From positions 62,001-126,000 of the forward strand of contig CAWIMS010000005.1 in NCBI GenBank assembly GCA_963837285.1: 64,000 nucleotides of DNA, given 5' to 3'. The notes beneath the pieces were generated by a model. The model searched no databases and had not been told where the DNA came from. It saw only the letters and a list, made by a program, of their open reading frames with translations. The position numbers and the translations under genes were made by a program. Position 1 is the stretch's first letter; every line of letters begins with the position of its first letter. Below, in pieces: positions 1-8,505 of this stretch. Source of the DNA: Planosporangium sp963837285. GTDB taxonomy: Bacteria; Actinomycetota; Actinomycetes; Mycobacteriales; Micromonosporaceae.

Positions 1-1
1 G

Positions 2-724
2 CAATTCGTCGCCGACCTGCTCGCCGGCCTCGACACCTGGCCCGCCTACTACGCCCACATGGCCCCCGCCAACGCCGCCGGCCCGGCCGCCCCCGACCTG
101 TCCGCACCGCAGCGCGCCGACGCCGATCAGATCCGCAAGCGGCTGGCCGCCGGCGAATGGGTGGTCGACCTGCGCAGCCGCGTCGCGTTCGCCGCCGGGC
201 ACGTAACCGGTACCCTCAACTTCGGCCTCGACGGCAGCTTCGCCACCTACCTCGGCTGGCTCATCCCGTGGGGCACCCCGCTCACCCTGCTCGGCGAGAC
301 CCCGGAGCAGGTCGCCGACGCCCAGCGGGAACTGGTCCGCATCGGCATCGACCGACCCGCCGCGCACGCCACCGGCGGCCCGACCGATTGGACCGGCAGC
401 GAGGAACTGACCAGCTACCCCCGGGCCACCTTCGCCGACCTCGCCCAGGTCCGCCACCACCGGCCGATCGTCATTCTCGACAACCGCCGCAACCTGGAAT
501 GGGCCGAAGCCCACATCGACGGCGCCGTCCACATCCCCTTGCACAACCTGCTGGGTCACCTCGACGAGGTACCCCACGGCGAAGTCTGGGTGCACTGCGC
601 CGCCGGCTACCGCGCCTCCATCGCCGCCTCGATCCTGGCCGCCACCGGTCGCCGCGTCGTCGCCGTCGACGATGAATTCGACCACGCCGCCATGGCCGGG
701 CTGCCCATCATCACCGCCGCCTGA
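2..724 (+). CDS. MBL-fold/rhodanese sulfur protein, C-terminal part (5' end outside window)
   Basis: The frame is open from base 2, so the gene begins before the window; 240 residues remain. They contain two rhodanese-like folds. The first (about residues 40-130) is degenerate, lacking the active-site cysteine. The second (about 135-235) has the active-site loop HCAAGYRAS, with Cys as the sulfur-carrying residue. This tandem arrangement at the end of a protein is typical of MBL-fold persulfide dioxygenase/rhodanese fusions, which oxidise glutathione or low-molecular-weight persulfides and pass on sulfane sulfur. The MBL domain itself is not visible, so that part is inferred from family architecture and from the neighbours (rhodanese, TSUP exporter, thiol ligase). 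Confidence 0.8.
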   Translation, partial: QFVADLLAGLDTWPAYYAHMAPANAAGPAAPDLSAPQRADADQIRKRLAAGEWVVDLRSRVAFAAGHVTGTLNFGLDGSFATYLGWLIPWGTPLTLLGETPEQVADAQRELVRIGIDRPAAHATGGPTDWTGSEELTSYPRATFADLAQVRHHRPIVILDNRRNLEWAEAHIDGAVHIPLHNLLGHLDEVPHGEVWVHCAAGYRASIAASILAATGRRVVAVDDEFDHAAMAGLPIITAA

Positions 725-815
725 CGGGCGATAACGCCTTCCCCTGCGCCGGCCGGCTGGCGTCCCCCGCGCCAGCCGGTCGGGTCGGCCTGCCACCACA
801 CCCCGACGAGGAGAC

Positions 816-1418
816 ATGACCCTTCCCGACCCCACCCATCCCGCCGCTCTCGACCCGGCCACCCTGCGCGGCCTGCTCGGCTCGGACCGGCAGCCGCGCA
901 TCCTCGACGTACGCACGCCAGCCGAGTTCGAAACCGCCCACATCCCCGGCGCCCACAACGTTCCCCTCGACCTGCTCCGCGAGCACCGCACCGAACTCCG
1001 CCAACACCTCGACGAGGGCGTCGTCCTGGTCTGCCACTCCGGCGCCCGCGCCAGCCAGGCCGAACGAACCCTTGCCGAAGCGGGCCTGCAGAACCTGCGC
1101 GTCCTCACCGGCGGCATGCTCGCCTGGCAGACTTCGGATGCGCCGACCAGCTACGGTAGGCCGCGCTGGGACCTCGAACGCCAGGTCCGCCTCGTCGCCG
1201 GCACGATCGTGCTGGCCAGCGTCCTTGCCTCCGGGTTCGTCCCGGCCCTGAAATGGCTCGCCGCGCTCCTCGGCGCCGGCCTCACCCTCGCCGCCCTCAC
1301 CAACACCTGCGCCCTGGGCATGCTGCTGGCCGAACTCCCCTACAACGGCGGCGCCACCTGCGACCTGGACACCGTCGTCGGTCAACTCCGCGAGACCGAC
1401 GCCGGGAGCCCGCGATGA
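816..1418 (+). CDS. Rhodanese domain protein with DUF2892-like membrane tail
   Basis: A 200-residue protein. Residues about 10-110 form one rhodanese domain with active-site loop CHSGARAS; residues about 120-185 form a DUF2892-like C-terminus with two hydrophobic helices, so the sulfurtransferase is probably membrane-anchored. The ATG is preceded by a good ribosome site (GAGGAG). The stop overlaps the start of the next gene by ATGA, giving translational coupling to the TSUP exporter. Its likely role is handling sulfane sulfur next to the membrane exporter. It follows the MBL/rhodanese gene after about 90 bp. Confidence 0.85.
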   Translation: MTLPDPTHPAALDPATLRGLLGSDRQPRILDVRTPAEFETAHIPGAHNVPLDLLREHRTELRQHLDEGVVLVCHSGARASQAERTLAEAGLQNLRVLTGGMLAWQTSDAPTSYGRPRWDLERQVRLVAGTIVLASVLASGFVPALKWLAALLGAGLTLAALTNTCALGMLLAELPYNGGATCDLDTVVGQLRETDAGSPR

Positions 1419-2473
1419 CCGCCCTGGTGCTGACCGTCACCCTCGCCGGGCTCATCGGTATCAGCCTCGGCCTGCTCGGCGGCGGCGGCTCCATCCTCGC
1501 CGTACCCCTCCTGGTCTACGTCGCCGGACTGCCCACCAAGGAAGCCATCGCCACCTCCCTGCTCGTCGTCGGCACCACCAGCGCCGTAGCGGTCCTCCCG
1601 CACGCCCGCGCCGGCCGGGTCCGCTGGCGCACCGGCCTGATCTTCGGCCTGGCCGGCATGACCGGCGCCTACGCCGGCGGCCGGATCGCCGCCTACATCC
1701 CCGCCGGCATCCTGCTGACCGGGTTCGCGCTGATGATGCTCGCCACCGCCACCGCCATGATCCGTGGCCGGCGCGGCACGAAACCGAAGCCGGCGCGACA
1801 CGAACTCCCGGTGCTGCATGTAGTCGCCGACGGGATCGCCGTCGGCCTGGTCACCGGCCTCGTCGGCGCCGGTGGGGGCTTCCTCGTCGTCCCCGCCCTC
1901 GCCCTGCTCGGCGGGCTACCCATGTCGGTAGCGGTCGGCACCTCCCTGGTCGTGATCGCCATGAAGTCCTTCGCCGGCTTCGCCGGGTACCTGTCCACCG
2001 CCCACGTCCACTGGACACTCGCCGCAGCCGTCACCGCCGCCGCCGTTCTCGGCAGCCTCGCCGGCGGCAAGCTCGCCGGCCGCGTGCGGGAAGACCTACT
2101 ACGCAAGGCCTTCGGCTGGTTCGTCATCGCGATTGGCATCTTCGTCCTCGCCCAACAACTCTCCGCACAGGCACGGACCAATCCTCTACTATGGACAGTT
2201 GCCGGGATCGCAGCCATCGCCGCGGCGGCCGTCGCCGTCGGGCAGGCGAAGGGACGCCGGCCCGTCGGGACTCTCCAGCTGAACCGCTCCCGCCCCGGCC
2301 AGGGTCTGCGGCAAAGGCAGGCCGGTAGATTGTTCGTTGCCAGGGCAGAAGCCGACATCGGCCGGTCCAGGAACAGCTCCGCATCGGTCCGGTCGAGGAG
2401 GTGGCGGTTACCATGGACCTCAACCGCGGCCTACGCCCCTCGCCGACCGCAGCTTGACCCGGAGTGGTCCTAA
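1415..2473 (+). CDS. TSUP (TauE/SafE) family sulfite/sulfur-anion exporter
   Basis: A 352-residue membrane protein of the TauE/SafE family. It has the two-repeat pattern of the family: GLLGGGGSILAVPLL near residue 20 and LVGAGGGFLVVPAL near residue 155, each starting a bundle of hydrophobic helices. Family members export sulfite, thiosulfate or sulfoacetate, which fits the rhodanese neighbours. The ATG at 1415 was chosen over upstream in-frame starts because it overlaps the preceding stop (ATGA) and starts directly with a membrane helix. Oddity: homology-like sequence ends near residue 275; the last ~75 residues are polar, Arg/Ser-rich and unlike a TSUP protein, suggesting a lost stop or a frameshift near 2250-2290. 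Confidence 0.85.
   Translation: MTALVLTVTLAGLIGISLGLLGGGGSILAVPLLVYVAGLPTKEAIATSLLVVGTTSAVAVLPHARAGRVRWRTGLIFGLAGMTGAYAGGRIAAYIPAGILLTGFALMMLATATAMIRGRRGTKPKPARHELPVLHVVADGIAVGLVTGLVGAGGGFLVVPALALLGGLPMSVAVGTSLVVIAMKSFAGFAGYLSTAHVHWTLAAAVTAAAVLGSLAGGKLAGRVREDLLRKAFGWFVIAIGIFVLAQQLSAQARTNPLLWTVAGIAAIAAAAVAVGQAKGRRPVGTLQLNRSRPGQGLRQRQAGRLFVARAEADIGRSRNSSASVRSRRWRLPWTSTAAYAPRRPQLDPEWS
2413..2457 (+). other. Possible 14-codon upstream ORF/leader before the MshC-like gene
   Basis: A short frame, MDLNRGLRPSPTAA then TGA, begins 10 bases after a strong GAGGAGG ribosome site and ends 33 bp before the ligase start at 2491. It lies inside the atypical 3' tail of the TSUP frame, which may not be genuinely coding. 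Actinobacterial sulfur operons often carry small leader peptides; this one lacks the Cys codons expected of a cysteine attenuator, so the role is uncertain. Confidence 0.25.
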
Positions 2474-2490
2474 CGACGCATGATGGCCCG

Positions 2491-3642
2491 ATGAGATACG
2501 GCTCCCCCGCTCCCACCCTCGTAGGTCACACCGCTCTGCACAGCGCCGAGCTGCGGCTGTCCGGCCGGCCGCTGCCGCTGGTCGGTCTGGCGCGGATGTA
2601 CGTCTGCGGGATCACCCCGTACGACGTCACCCATCTCGGGCACGCCGCGACGTTCATCTGGTCCGACGCCCTCGCGTCGATCCTGCGGACGGCCGGCGTC
2701 GAGGTCAGCGTCTGCCGCAACGTCACCGACGTCGACGACGTGCTCACCCGCGCGGCCGGAACGCACGGCCGCGCCTACGACGAGTTCGCCCTCTACCAGG
2801 AGTACCTGTTCGACAAGGACATGGCGGCGCTGCGCTTACACCCGCCGGCCCACCAGCCGCGAGCGCGCCACCACGTCGTGCAGGTCCAGCAACTCGCCGC
2901 CGCGCTGATCGCCACCGGGCACGCATACCAGCGCGACGGGCACGTGTACTTCCGCGGCGCGGACTGCGTCGCCACCGCCGGGCTGCCCCGCGAGCAGGCG
3001 CTGGCCCTGGCCACCGAGTACGGCGACGAGCCCGACGACCCGCGCCGCGACGACCCGTTCGACGTACCCGTCTGGCGCCCCTCCACCGCCGACCAACCCG
3101 CATGGCCCAGCCCATGGGGCCCCGGCCGCCCCGGCTGGCACGCCGAATGCGCCGCCATGGCCATGTCCGTCCTCGGCACCGGCATCGATATCGTCGCCGG
3201 CGGCGCAGACCTCGCCTTCCCGCACCACGCCTACCATGCCGCCATGATCGAGGCAGCCACCACCGTGGCCCCGTTCACCCGCGCCCACCTGCACGTCGGC
3301 GCGGTCTACCAGGACGGCGCCAAGATGGCCAAGAGCACCGGCAACCTCACCCTCGTCGCCGACCTGCTCCGCCACCACACGCCGGCCGCGGTACGCCTGC
3401 TGGTCCTCGACCGGCCCTGGCCCACCGCATGGGAGTACCAGCCCGGCAACCTCGAACGGACAGCCGCCGACCTGGACGACCTCTACGCCGCGGCCGGACG
3501 GCCCACCACCTCCACCACCGCGCCGAACGCCGTCACCGCGGCACTGCTCGACAACCTCGACATCCCCCGCGCCATCGCGATCGCCCGCGACAGCGGCGGC
3601 GAGGCCGCCCGACTGCTCCTCCGCGTCCTGTCACTCACCTGA
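2491..3642 (+). CDS. MshC-like / stand-alone cysteinyl-tRNA synthetase-related ligase
   Basis: A 383-residue class I synthetase catalytic core without anticodon-binding domain. The N-terminal CGITPYDVTHLGH (residues about 39-51, HIGH-type) matches MshC, the mycothiol cysteine:GlcN-inositol ligase, better than CysRS. Cys39, Cys220 (WHAEC) and His245/His246 (FPHH) are the zinc/cysteine site; KMAKS at 278-282 is the KMSKS loop. Family enzymes activate cysteine with ATP and form an amide with a sugar amine. ATG 2491 is preferred to GTG 2464 because homology starts there. It closes the sulfur cassette, suggesting a second, specialised thiol ligase rather than the housekeeping mshC, but that is inference. 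Confidence 0.8.
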   Translation: MRYGSPAPTLVGHTALHSAELRLSGRPLPLVGLARMYVCGITPYDVTHLGHAATFIWSDALASILRTAGVEVSVCRNVTDVDDVLTRAAGTHGRAYDEFALYQEYLFDKDMAALRLHPPAHQPRARHHVVQVQQLAAALIATGHAYQRDGHVYFRGADCVATAGLPREQALALATEYGDEPDDPRRDDPFDVPVWRPSTADQPAWPSPWGPGRPGWHAECAAMAMSVLGTGIDIVAGGADLAFPHHAYHAAMIEAATTVAPFTRAHLHVGAVYQDGAKMAKSTGNLTLVADLLRHHTPAAVRLLVLDRPWPTAWEYQPGNLERTAADLDDLYAAAGRPTTSTTAPNAVTAALLDNLDIPRAIAIARDSGGEAARLLLRVLSLT

Positions 3643-3719
3643 TCCCCTGCGGATCACGGCCGCCGGCCCTGGTGGATGCCAGCGACCGGAGCGGCTTCGA
3701 GAGAGGCAGCCGTGCGCCG

Positions 3720-4978
3720 TTACGCACTGCCAAGATCAGCTAGGAGTACCTCGACGACGCTTTCCTCGTGCACGGCGGTGCCCTCCCGCACCATGCTCGG
3801 CCAGAGGTCCGGATCCCACGCCGTCTCCACGGGTGGACCCACGAGCGGCTGCGGGGGCGTCCCTCGGCTCCGCATCGCTTGCACGGCGGCCAGATAGTCC
3901 ACCGCCCGGAATCGCCACGGCGAGGCGCCGGTCCGCCGCGTCACCCGGTCGGCGATCGCGATCCCCGGCCAGTCGAAGTCGCCGTGATACAGCAGCCGCA
4001 CACTGTCGATCGATGCGAGCTGGTCCAGCAGGGAAAGCGTCACCGTGGTGGGATTGCCGAGGGTACACACCATCGCCGTCGGTGCACACGCCTGTGCCGT
4101 GGCTTCCAGTACCCGGGGATTCTCACAGACGTACACCGTCTGTGGCGCCAAACTCAACGGGTCAGTTGCCGCAGCTCACGCAGTGTCAGGTGGCTCTCGA
4201 CGTGATGGTCGGCGCGATCGCGGAACAGCGCCGAGCGCCAATCCGTGCCCATCGGACGCAGGCCGTACGTCAGGACGGTGATGGCGACCGTGTCGCTGAC
4301 CACGCCGACTGCCTCCCACAACGCCCGCCGCCCGATCGGGTCGGCGGGCGGTTCGGCCGAACCCGTGGTGGCGAGCGAGATACCCCGCAGCACCAGCCGG
4401 TTGAGAATTGCGTCGTCGTCGAGCCCGTGCGCGGTGCCGGTCACGCGCTCGGCGAGTTCGCCGCGGGCCCACAGTCGTGCTGGTCCGTCCAGAATCAGCC
4501 CAAGCGTTGTCGTCGCCTGGGACACCAGTTTTCGGGCCTGCCCTGAGGCGAGTCGACCGAGGATCCCGCTCCGCCAGATCCGCTCCAGCCAGAGCGTCAC
4601 CCATTCGTACCCGTCGAGCCCGGCCGCGGTCACGGCTACTCGCGCATGCTCGCGAAGCAGTTGCCGGCGAGCTTCCTCGGCGACGGTGTCCGCTCGGCGA
4701 TCCGGTACCGGCCCGGTGGTGGCTTCAACCACCTCGACGAGACCGGCGCCGGCCGCGCTCTCCCGCAGTATCCGGTCCAGCGCGGCGAGGTCGATCCGGA
4801 CCTCGGCACCGACCGCGTGTCCGAGCAGGTGGCCGACCGCTTCCCGTTCCCGGTGCCCCGCGCACCGCAGCACGAGCCGCCCGGTGGCCCGGCGCCTGTT
4901 GCGCAGTAGTCGTGCACGTACCTCTCGCCAGAGTGGGACGAGCTGGGCCGAGCGCAGCCACTCGAGCGCCCACCGGTA
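3720..4978 (-). pseudogene. jetD: Wadjet JetD (DUF3323/DUF2399, TIGR02679), frameshifted
   Basis: Two adjacent frames make up a TIGR02679 protein. 4154-4978 is the N-terminal DUF3323-like region; 3720-4157 is the C-terminal DUF2399 Toprim domain with the catalytic Glu (VCENPRVLEA) and DxD (GDFDWPG). A one-base deletion at about 4154-4157 breaks the frame between LRQLTR and SLAPQ. No ATG/GTG/TTG start is visible between the jetC stop at 4979 and a GTG at 4873 that lies inside conserved sequence, so the true start may also be damaged. JetD is the nuclease of Wadjet, cutting plasmids extruded by the JetABC SMC complex. Last gene of the degraded operon. Confidence 0.75.
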
Positions 4979-5669
4979 TCACGACGGCAGGACCACGCGT
5001 CGTGCTCCGTCCCACCGGAAGTGCAACGTTGCCACGCCGGGTTGTGCCGGGTCGCGAAGGCATTCGTAGATGCCCAACGACGGTACCTCCGGAAAGCAGC
5101 CCCAGAGTCGCTCACTGGTCGAGAATCGCATCCAGGTCGAGCTCTACGAGCAGTCCCAGGAGGCGGCCGTGCGTCGGCTCGTCGACCTTCGCGAACGCGT
5201 CGTCGAGCAGGATCATGCGTGGCGCCGGAGGATACGTGTCGCCGACCGACGAGAAGTGGGCCGCCGCTGCCGCGAACAGCACCAGGTACGACACGACGCG
5301 CTGCTCGCCCTGTGACATCGCGGTCCGTGCCGACAGGGTACGTTCCCGATCCGGGTTTGCCTGGTCGGTCACCCTGACGGTGAAGGTGAACCAGTCACGG
5401 TAGTCCAGCGCCGCGCGTAAATGCACCGCGTACCCGGCGGACGGGTCGGCCCGGCGGGCGTCCTCGACCCGTCGGTCCAGCGCCTCGCGCAGTTGGTGGT
5501 TCTGCTCTCTGGTCCGCAACGCGAGGGGTGTCCGCAACAGGTTGACAGCCGCCCGGGTATCGGCGTCAGCGTCGGGACGCAGGCTCCAGACCAGCCGGGC
5601 GCCGAGCCCATGCGAGGTACGGACCTCGGCGAGCGTGGAATTCATGCCGGCGACCAATGCCTCGGGCAC
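4979..5669 (-). pseudogene. jetC: Wadjet JetC (TIGR02680 SMC-like ATPase), C-terminal fragment
   Basis: Only the last ~230 residues of a protein that normally exceeds 1000 residues remain. The ABC signature region (LSARTAMSQGEQ) and Walker B/D-loop (PRMILLDDAFAKVD) identify the C-terminal half of the SMC-type ATPase head; Walker A, hinge and coiled coils are gone. A one-base insertion near 5118-5121 moves the frame at DAIL(T)SE; reading through it restores the family ending LWGCFP ... FRWDG up to the TGA at 4979. The 5' end is fused into the 3' end of jetB, so a deletion of more than about 3 kb removed the rest. Confidence 0.75.
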
Positions 5670-6553
5670 AGCTCGCCGGCCAATGCTTCCACGGCCAGCA
5701 GAGCAGCCTGCGCGATCGTGCCGGTGCCGGGAAAGTGCACATCGGTCAGCTCGTCGTCGGGATCGAACAGCGCCGCACCCTCGGCTCGAAGCTCCGCCTG
5801 CAGTCCGGCGTACTCCCCGAATGACCGCTCGTCGCGGCGCTGCTCCCGACGAAGCCAGGCCCGCTCCCGGGCGGTGAGGTCATCCAGGTAGACGACCGGG
5901 CACTCGAGGAGGCGACGCCGGACCGTATGCCGGGCTCCCCCCGGTCCGGGGGCGGCCGAGTGCGCCAGGAACTCCTCCGGCGTACCCGCGCGGCCCATCG
6001 GTGTCGCGAGCAGGTGTGCCACCACGTCCCGGTCGACGGTCAGCAGAGCCTCCGCGTCGGCGTCGCCGGCGTAGCCGTCGACCGTACCCTGCTCCTCGAT
6101 GGGTACCCGCCACCGCACCAGCTGCCGCAACGCCGCACCGAGTGCACGCCGCTCCACCTGCCGGTCGGCATCCCCCAGTTCGATGCCCGCCTCCACCGCG
6201 GCACTGCGAACACCCGCGATGAGCTGCGACAACAACAGCTGCTCGGGGGAGGTGAGCAGCACCGACACCGCGAGCGCCAGGTAGGCGTACGACCGTGGCG
6301 GGAACGGACCCGTCGAGCGCAGCAGTGGGCGACCGGCACCACGGGGCAACCCCGCCTTGAACAGACGGGCGAAGCTCGCCTCGACGACGAGGCGGTACCC
6401 GAGGAACTGACCGAACCAGCTCTTCAGCCAGTCAGCGTGCCGCCGAACCAGCGGAAAGTCGTCGTGGTCGAGGTAGATCAGCGCCTGGGCGACCAACGCG
6501 CGGACGGCACGGCGCCGCTCCACCGCGAGGGCGATGTCGTGATCATCAGTCAT
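5642..6553 (-). pseudogene. jetB: Wadjet JetB (DUF2398, TIGR02678), 3'-truncated
   Basis: A 303-residue frame matching TIGR02678 from its N-terminus (RRAVRALVAQ) to about residue 292 (FPGTGTIAQAALL), with the last ~80-100 family residues missing. The start overlaps the jetA stop by 8 bases, the coupling expected for this operon. Near 5655-5668 the sequence passes from JetB into JetC coding sequence in another frame; a GCATTGG word on both sides is possible deletion microhomology. JetB bridges the JetA and JetC subunits in the condensin-like Wadjet complex, so this copy is unlikely to work. Confidence 0.75.
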
Positions 6554-7067
6554 GGAAGTCGTCCATCCGGGCGATGACGATGGCGAGCCCGTCGGCAGTG
6601 AAGTCGCCGGCCGCCGAACGCAACGTCAGCGTGCTCCCGGGCTTCGCCGTGATCTCGCAGCGCAGTTGCAGGTCGATGGACACCGTCACCGCCGCACCCA
6701 ACGCCGGGTCACCCGCGCCGAGCGCCTGTGACATCAGTTCGAGCAGAAGGTGGATCGCCGGAACCGACAACCGCACGGCGGTGAGGTCCGCGGCGGCCGA
6801 CAGCAACTCGGCGGCTGCACGAACCCGCAGCTGCTGTGCCTTCTCGGCCTCCGCCAGCAGGCGTCGCTGCTGTTCACGACGGTCCGGCAGGCCGGTCGGT
6901 CGACCCCGCGGTGTCCGCTCGCCGCGCTCCCGCAGCGCCACCGGCACCTGCACCGCCGGCGCCGACCACCAGCTTTCCGTGGCCGGTACCACCGCCTCCG
7001 GGTCTACGGGCGTCCCCAAATGGCGAGCGGCGTACACGCCGAACGCCGCCGTGAAGAGGTCGGCCGC
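6546..7067 (-). pseudogene. jetA: Wadjet JetA (DUF2397, TIGR02677), 3' part downstream of insertion
   Basis: About 173 residues match the C-terminus of TIGR02677: FGVYAARHLG, then the Arg-rich RERGERTPRGRP and a helical tail (QQRRLLAEAEKA). The frame is open upstream of the GTG at 7037 and coding similarity stops at about 7067, where the mobile element begins. The matching 5' part lies at 12222-13049. Rejoining them gives WFEDADGRS followed by AADLFTAAFG, the expected continuous DUF2397 sequence. The stop overlaps the jetB start. Confidence 0.75.
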
Positions 7068-7233
7068 ACATGTTGACCGGACTACTGAGGTCCGTTCGGG
7101 GGTCCCTGGTTCGGTGTACAGAGCGTGTCCGTTCGCCGGTTCGGCGGTTGATCGTCTGGAGTCATGTGGCGTCCAGGCGGGCAGGGTGTATGATCCGCCC
7201 CAGAAATTCCGGACAAACGGTTAGTGGTCCAAA

Positions 7234-8172
7234 TTAGGCCGCTCGCTGCCCGTTCAGGTACTCGTTGTAGACCTCGTTGGGAGTCTTGTAGCCGAGACCC
7301 GAGTGGAGACGTCGGGAATTGTATCGCAATTCTATGTAGCGGGCAACATCGTTGATCGCATGCTTCCTGGTCGGATACTGGGTACGGCTCACCCGCTCGT
7401 TCTTCAACGCCGCGAAGAACGATTCGGCCATCGCGTTGTCGTAACAGATCCCGGTACGTCCGACGGATTGCCTGATCCGATGCTCGCGAAGCACCTGGCC
7501 GAACTCGGCGGACATGTAGTTACTACCACGGTCCGAGTGGAATATAGCACCTTCCTTGATGTTATTGTTGCGAACGGCCATACCGATCGCGGCGCTGATG
7601 AGTGGAGTTTTGTAGTTGTCCGACATCGCCCAGCCGACGACCATTTTCGTGTAGCAGTCGATCACGGTGGCGAGGAATACCCAGCCCTCCCAGGTCGGAA
7701 TGTAGGTGATGTCGCCGACCATCTTTTCGCCCGGCGCGGACGCAGTGAAGTCCCGATGCAGCAGATCCGGCAGCGGCCCGGCCCCCGGGTCCTGATCGGT
7801 TAGGCTGTGCCGCCAGGGCCGCGGCTGGCAGGGCACCAGGCCCAGCTGGCGTACCAGAGCACGGACCAGTTCCAGAGAGCAGGCGTGGCCGGACCGCAGC
7901 AGCGAGGCGTGGATCCGCCGATAGCCGTACGTCTCGTCCGATAGCTCGAAAATCACCACGATCAACTGTTTCAATTTCTCCCGGCGTGCCGCGGTCGCCG
8001 ATTGTGGCCGGCGTCGCCACTCGTAATAGCCGGAACTGGAAACCCCCAGCCACTTGCACATTTGCACGACGGTGTACCTGGGCCGGCCGTCCGGCCCGAA
8101 GGCGCGTTTCTCCGCGTCGATCAGCTCGTACCGAGCTTCTACCGATACTCGCTGGCGAAGAACGCTGCGGCT
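7234..8172 (-). CDS. IS3 family transposase OrfB (DDE integrase core)
   Basis: From the slip site the frame reads VEARYELIDAEKRAFG, then the HTH_21 region (YGYRRIHASL) and the rve catalytic core with D in VGDITYIPT, D in FHSDRGSNY and E in NAMAESFFAALK. The catalytic triad is intact and the frame has no internal stop down to 7234, so the element looks competent. It is normally made only as the OrfAB fusion by -1 frameshifting; an internal ATG at 8067 could give a shorter product. Confidence 0.9.
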   Translation of the reverse strand, partial: SRSVLRQRVSVEARYELIDAEKRAFGPDGRPRYTVVQMCKWLGVSSSGYYEWRRRPQSATAARREKLKQLIVVIFELSDETYGYRRIHASLLRSGHACSLELVRALVRQLGLVPCQPRPWRHSLTDQDPGAGPLPDLLHRDFTASAPGEKMVGDITYIPTWEGWVFLATVIDCYTKMVVGWAMSDNYKTPLISAAIGMAVRNNNIKEGAIFHSDRGSNYMSAEFGQVLREHRIRQSVGRTGICYDNAMAESFFAALKNERVSRTQYPTRKHAINDVARYIELRYNSRRLHSGLGYKTPNEVYNEYLNGQRAA

Positions 8173-8435
8173 TTTCCCAAGAACTCGCGCTCCAGCTTGA
8201 GTTCCCGGACTTCCTTCTCCAGTTCCCGTAGCCGGGCCCGCTCCGAAATCGACAGCGGCGGCTCCTCGCCGGCGTGCGCCTGCCGATACGCGTTCACCCA
8301 GTTACGCAGAGTCTGCTCGTTCACGCCGATCTCGCGCGCCGTCGACGGAATCGCCCGAGACTCCTCGACCACCATCCGGGCGACCTGTTCCTTGTATTCC
8401 GGCGTGTACGACCTGCGCTGCCTCGCCATCACCAT
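8139..8435 (-). CDS. IS3 family transposase OrfA (HTH)
   Basis: 98 residues: an N-terminal helix-turn-helix (IPSTAREIGVNEQTLRNWV) followed by a leucine-zipper-like helix (RARLRELEKEVRELK) ending FFASEYR. It binds the IS ends and is the N-terminal part of the OrfAB transposase. A G-GAA-AAG slippery run at about 8171-8176 lies before its stop; a -1 shift there enters the orfB frame. The TTC-TTC-GCC stretch and stop TAG follow closely, as usual in IS3 elements. Confidence 0.9.
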   Translation of the reverse strand: MVMARQRRSYTPEYKEQVARMVVEESRAIPSTAREIGVNEQTLRNWVNAYRQAHAGEEPPLSISERARLRELEKEVRELKLEREFLGKAAAFFASEYR

Positions 8436-8505
8436 TCCCCTTTTCCTTCCCGAAGAGAAAAGATCTTAGTTGGTTCTCTCTCCGGAAGATCCAGGGCGGC
8501 TCAGT

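Larger units (their letters stand above)
7191..8503 (-). mobile_element. Complete IS3-family insertion sequence, 1313 bp
   Basis: The ends are imperfect inverted repeats in IS3 form, TGATCCGCCCCAGAAATTCC at the left and TGAGCCGCCCTGGATCTTCC at the right read inward, both starting TGA. A 3-bp duplication GTA flanks it (7188-7190 and 8504-8506), normal for IS3. It encodes orfA and orfB on the minus strand with an AAAAG slippage site. It landed at the start codon of the first recombinase gene: the pre-insertion sequence was GCAGGGTGTATGCG, so the IS separated that ATG from its ribosome site. Confidence 0.85.

Noticed and set aside
3720..6553. A functional three-gene defence system
   Set aside because: The SMC subunit lacks Walker A and coiled coils, jetB lacks its end, and jetC/jetD are frameshifted.
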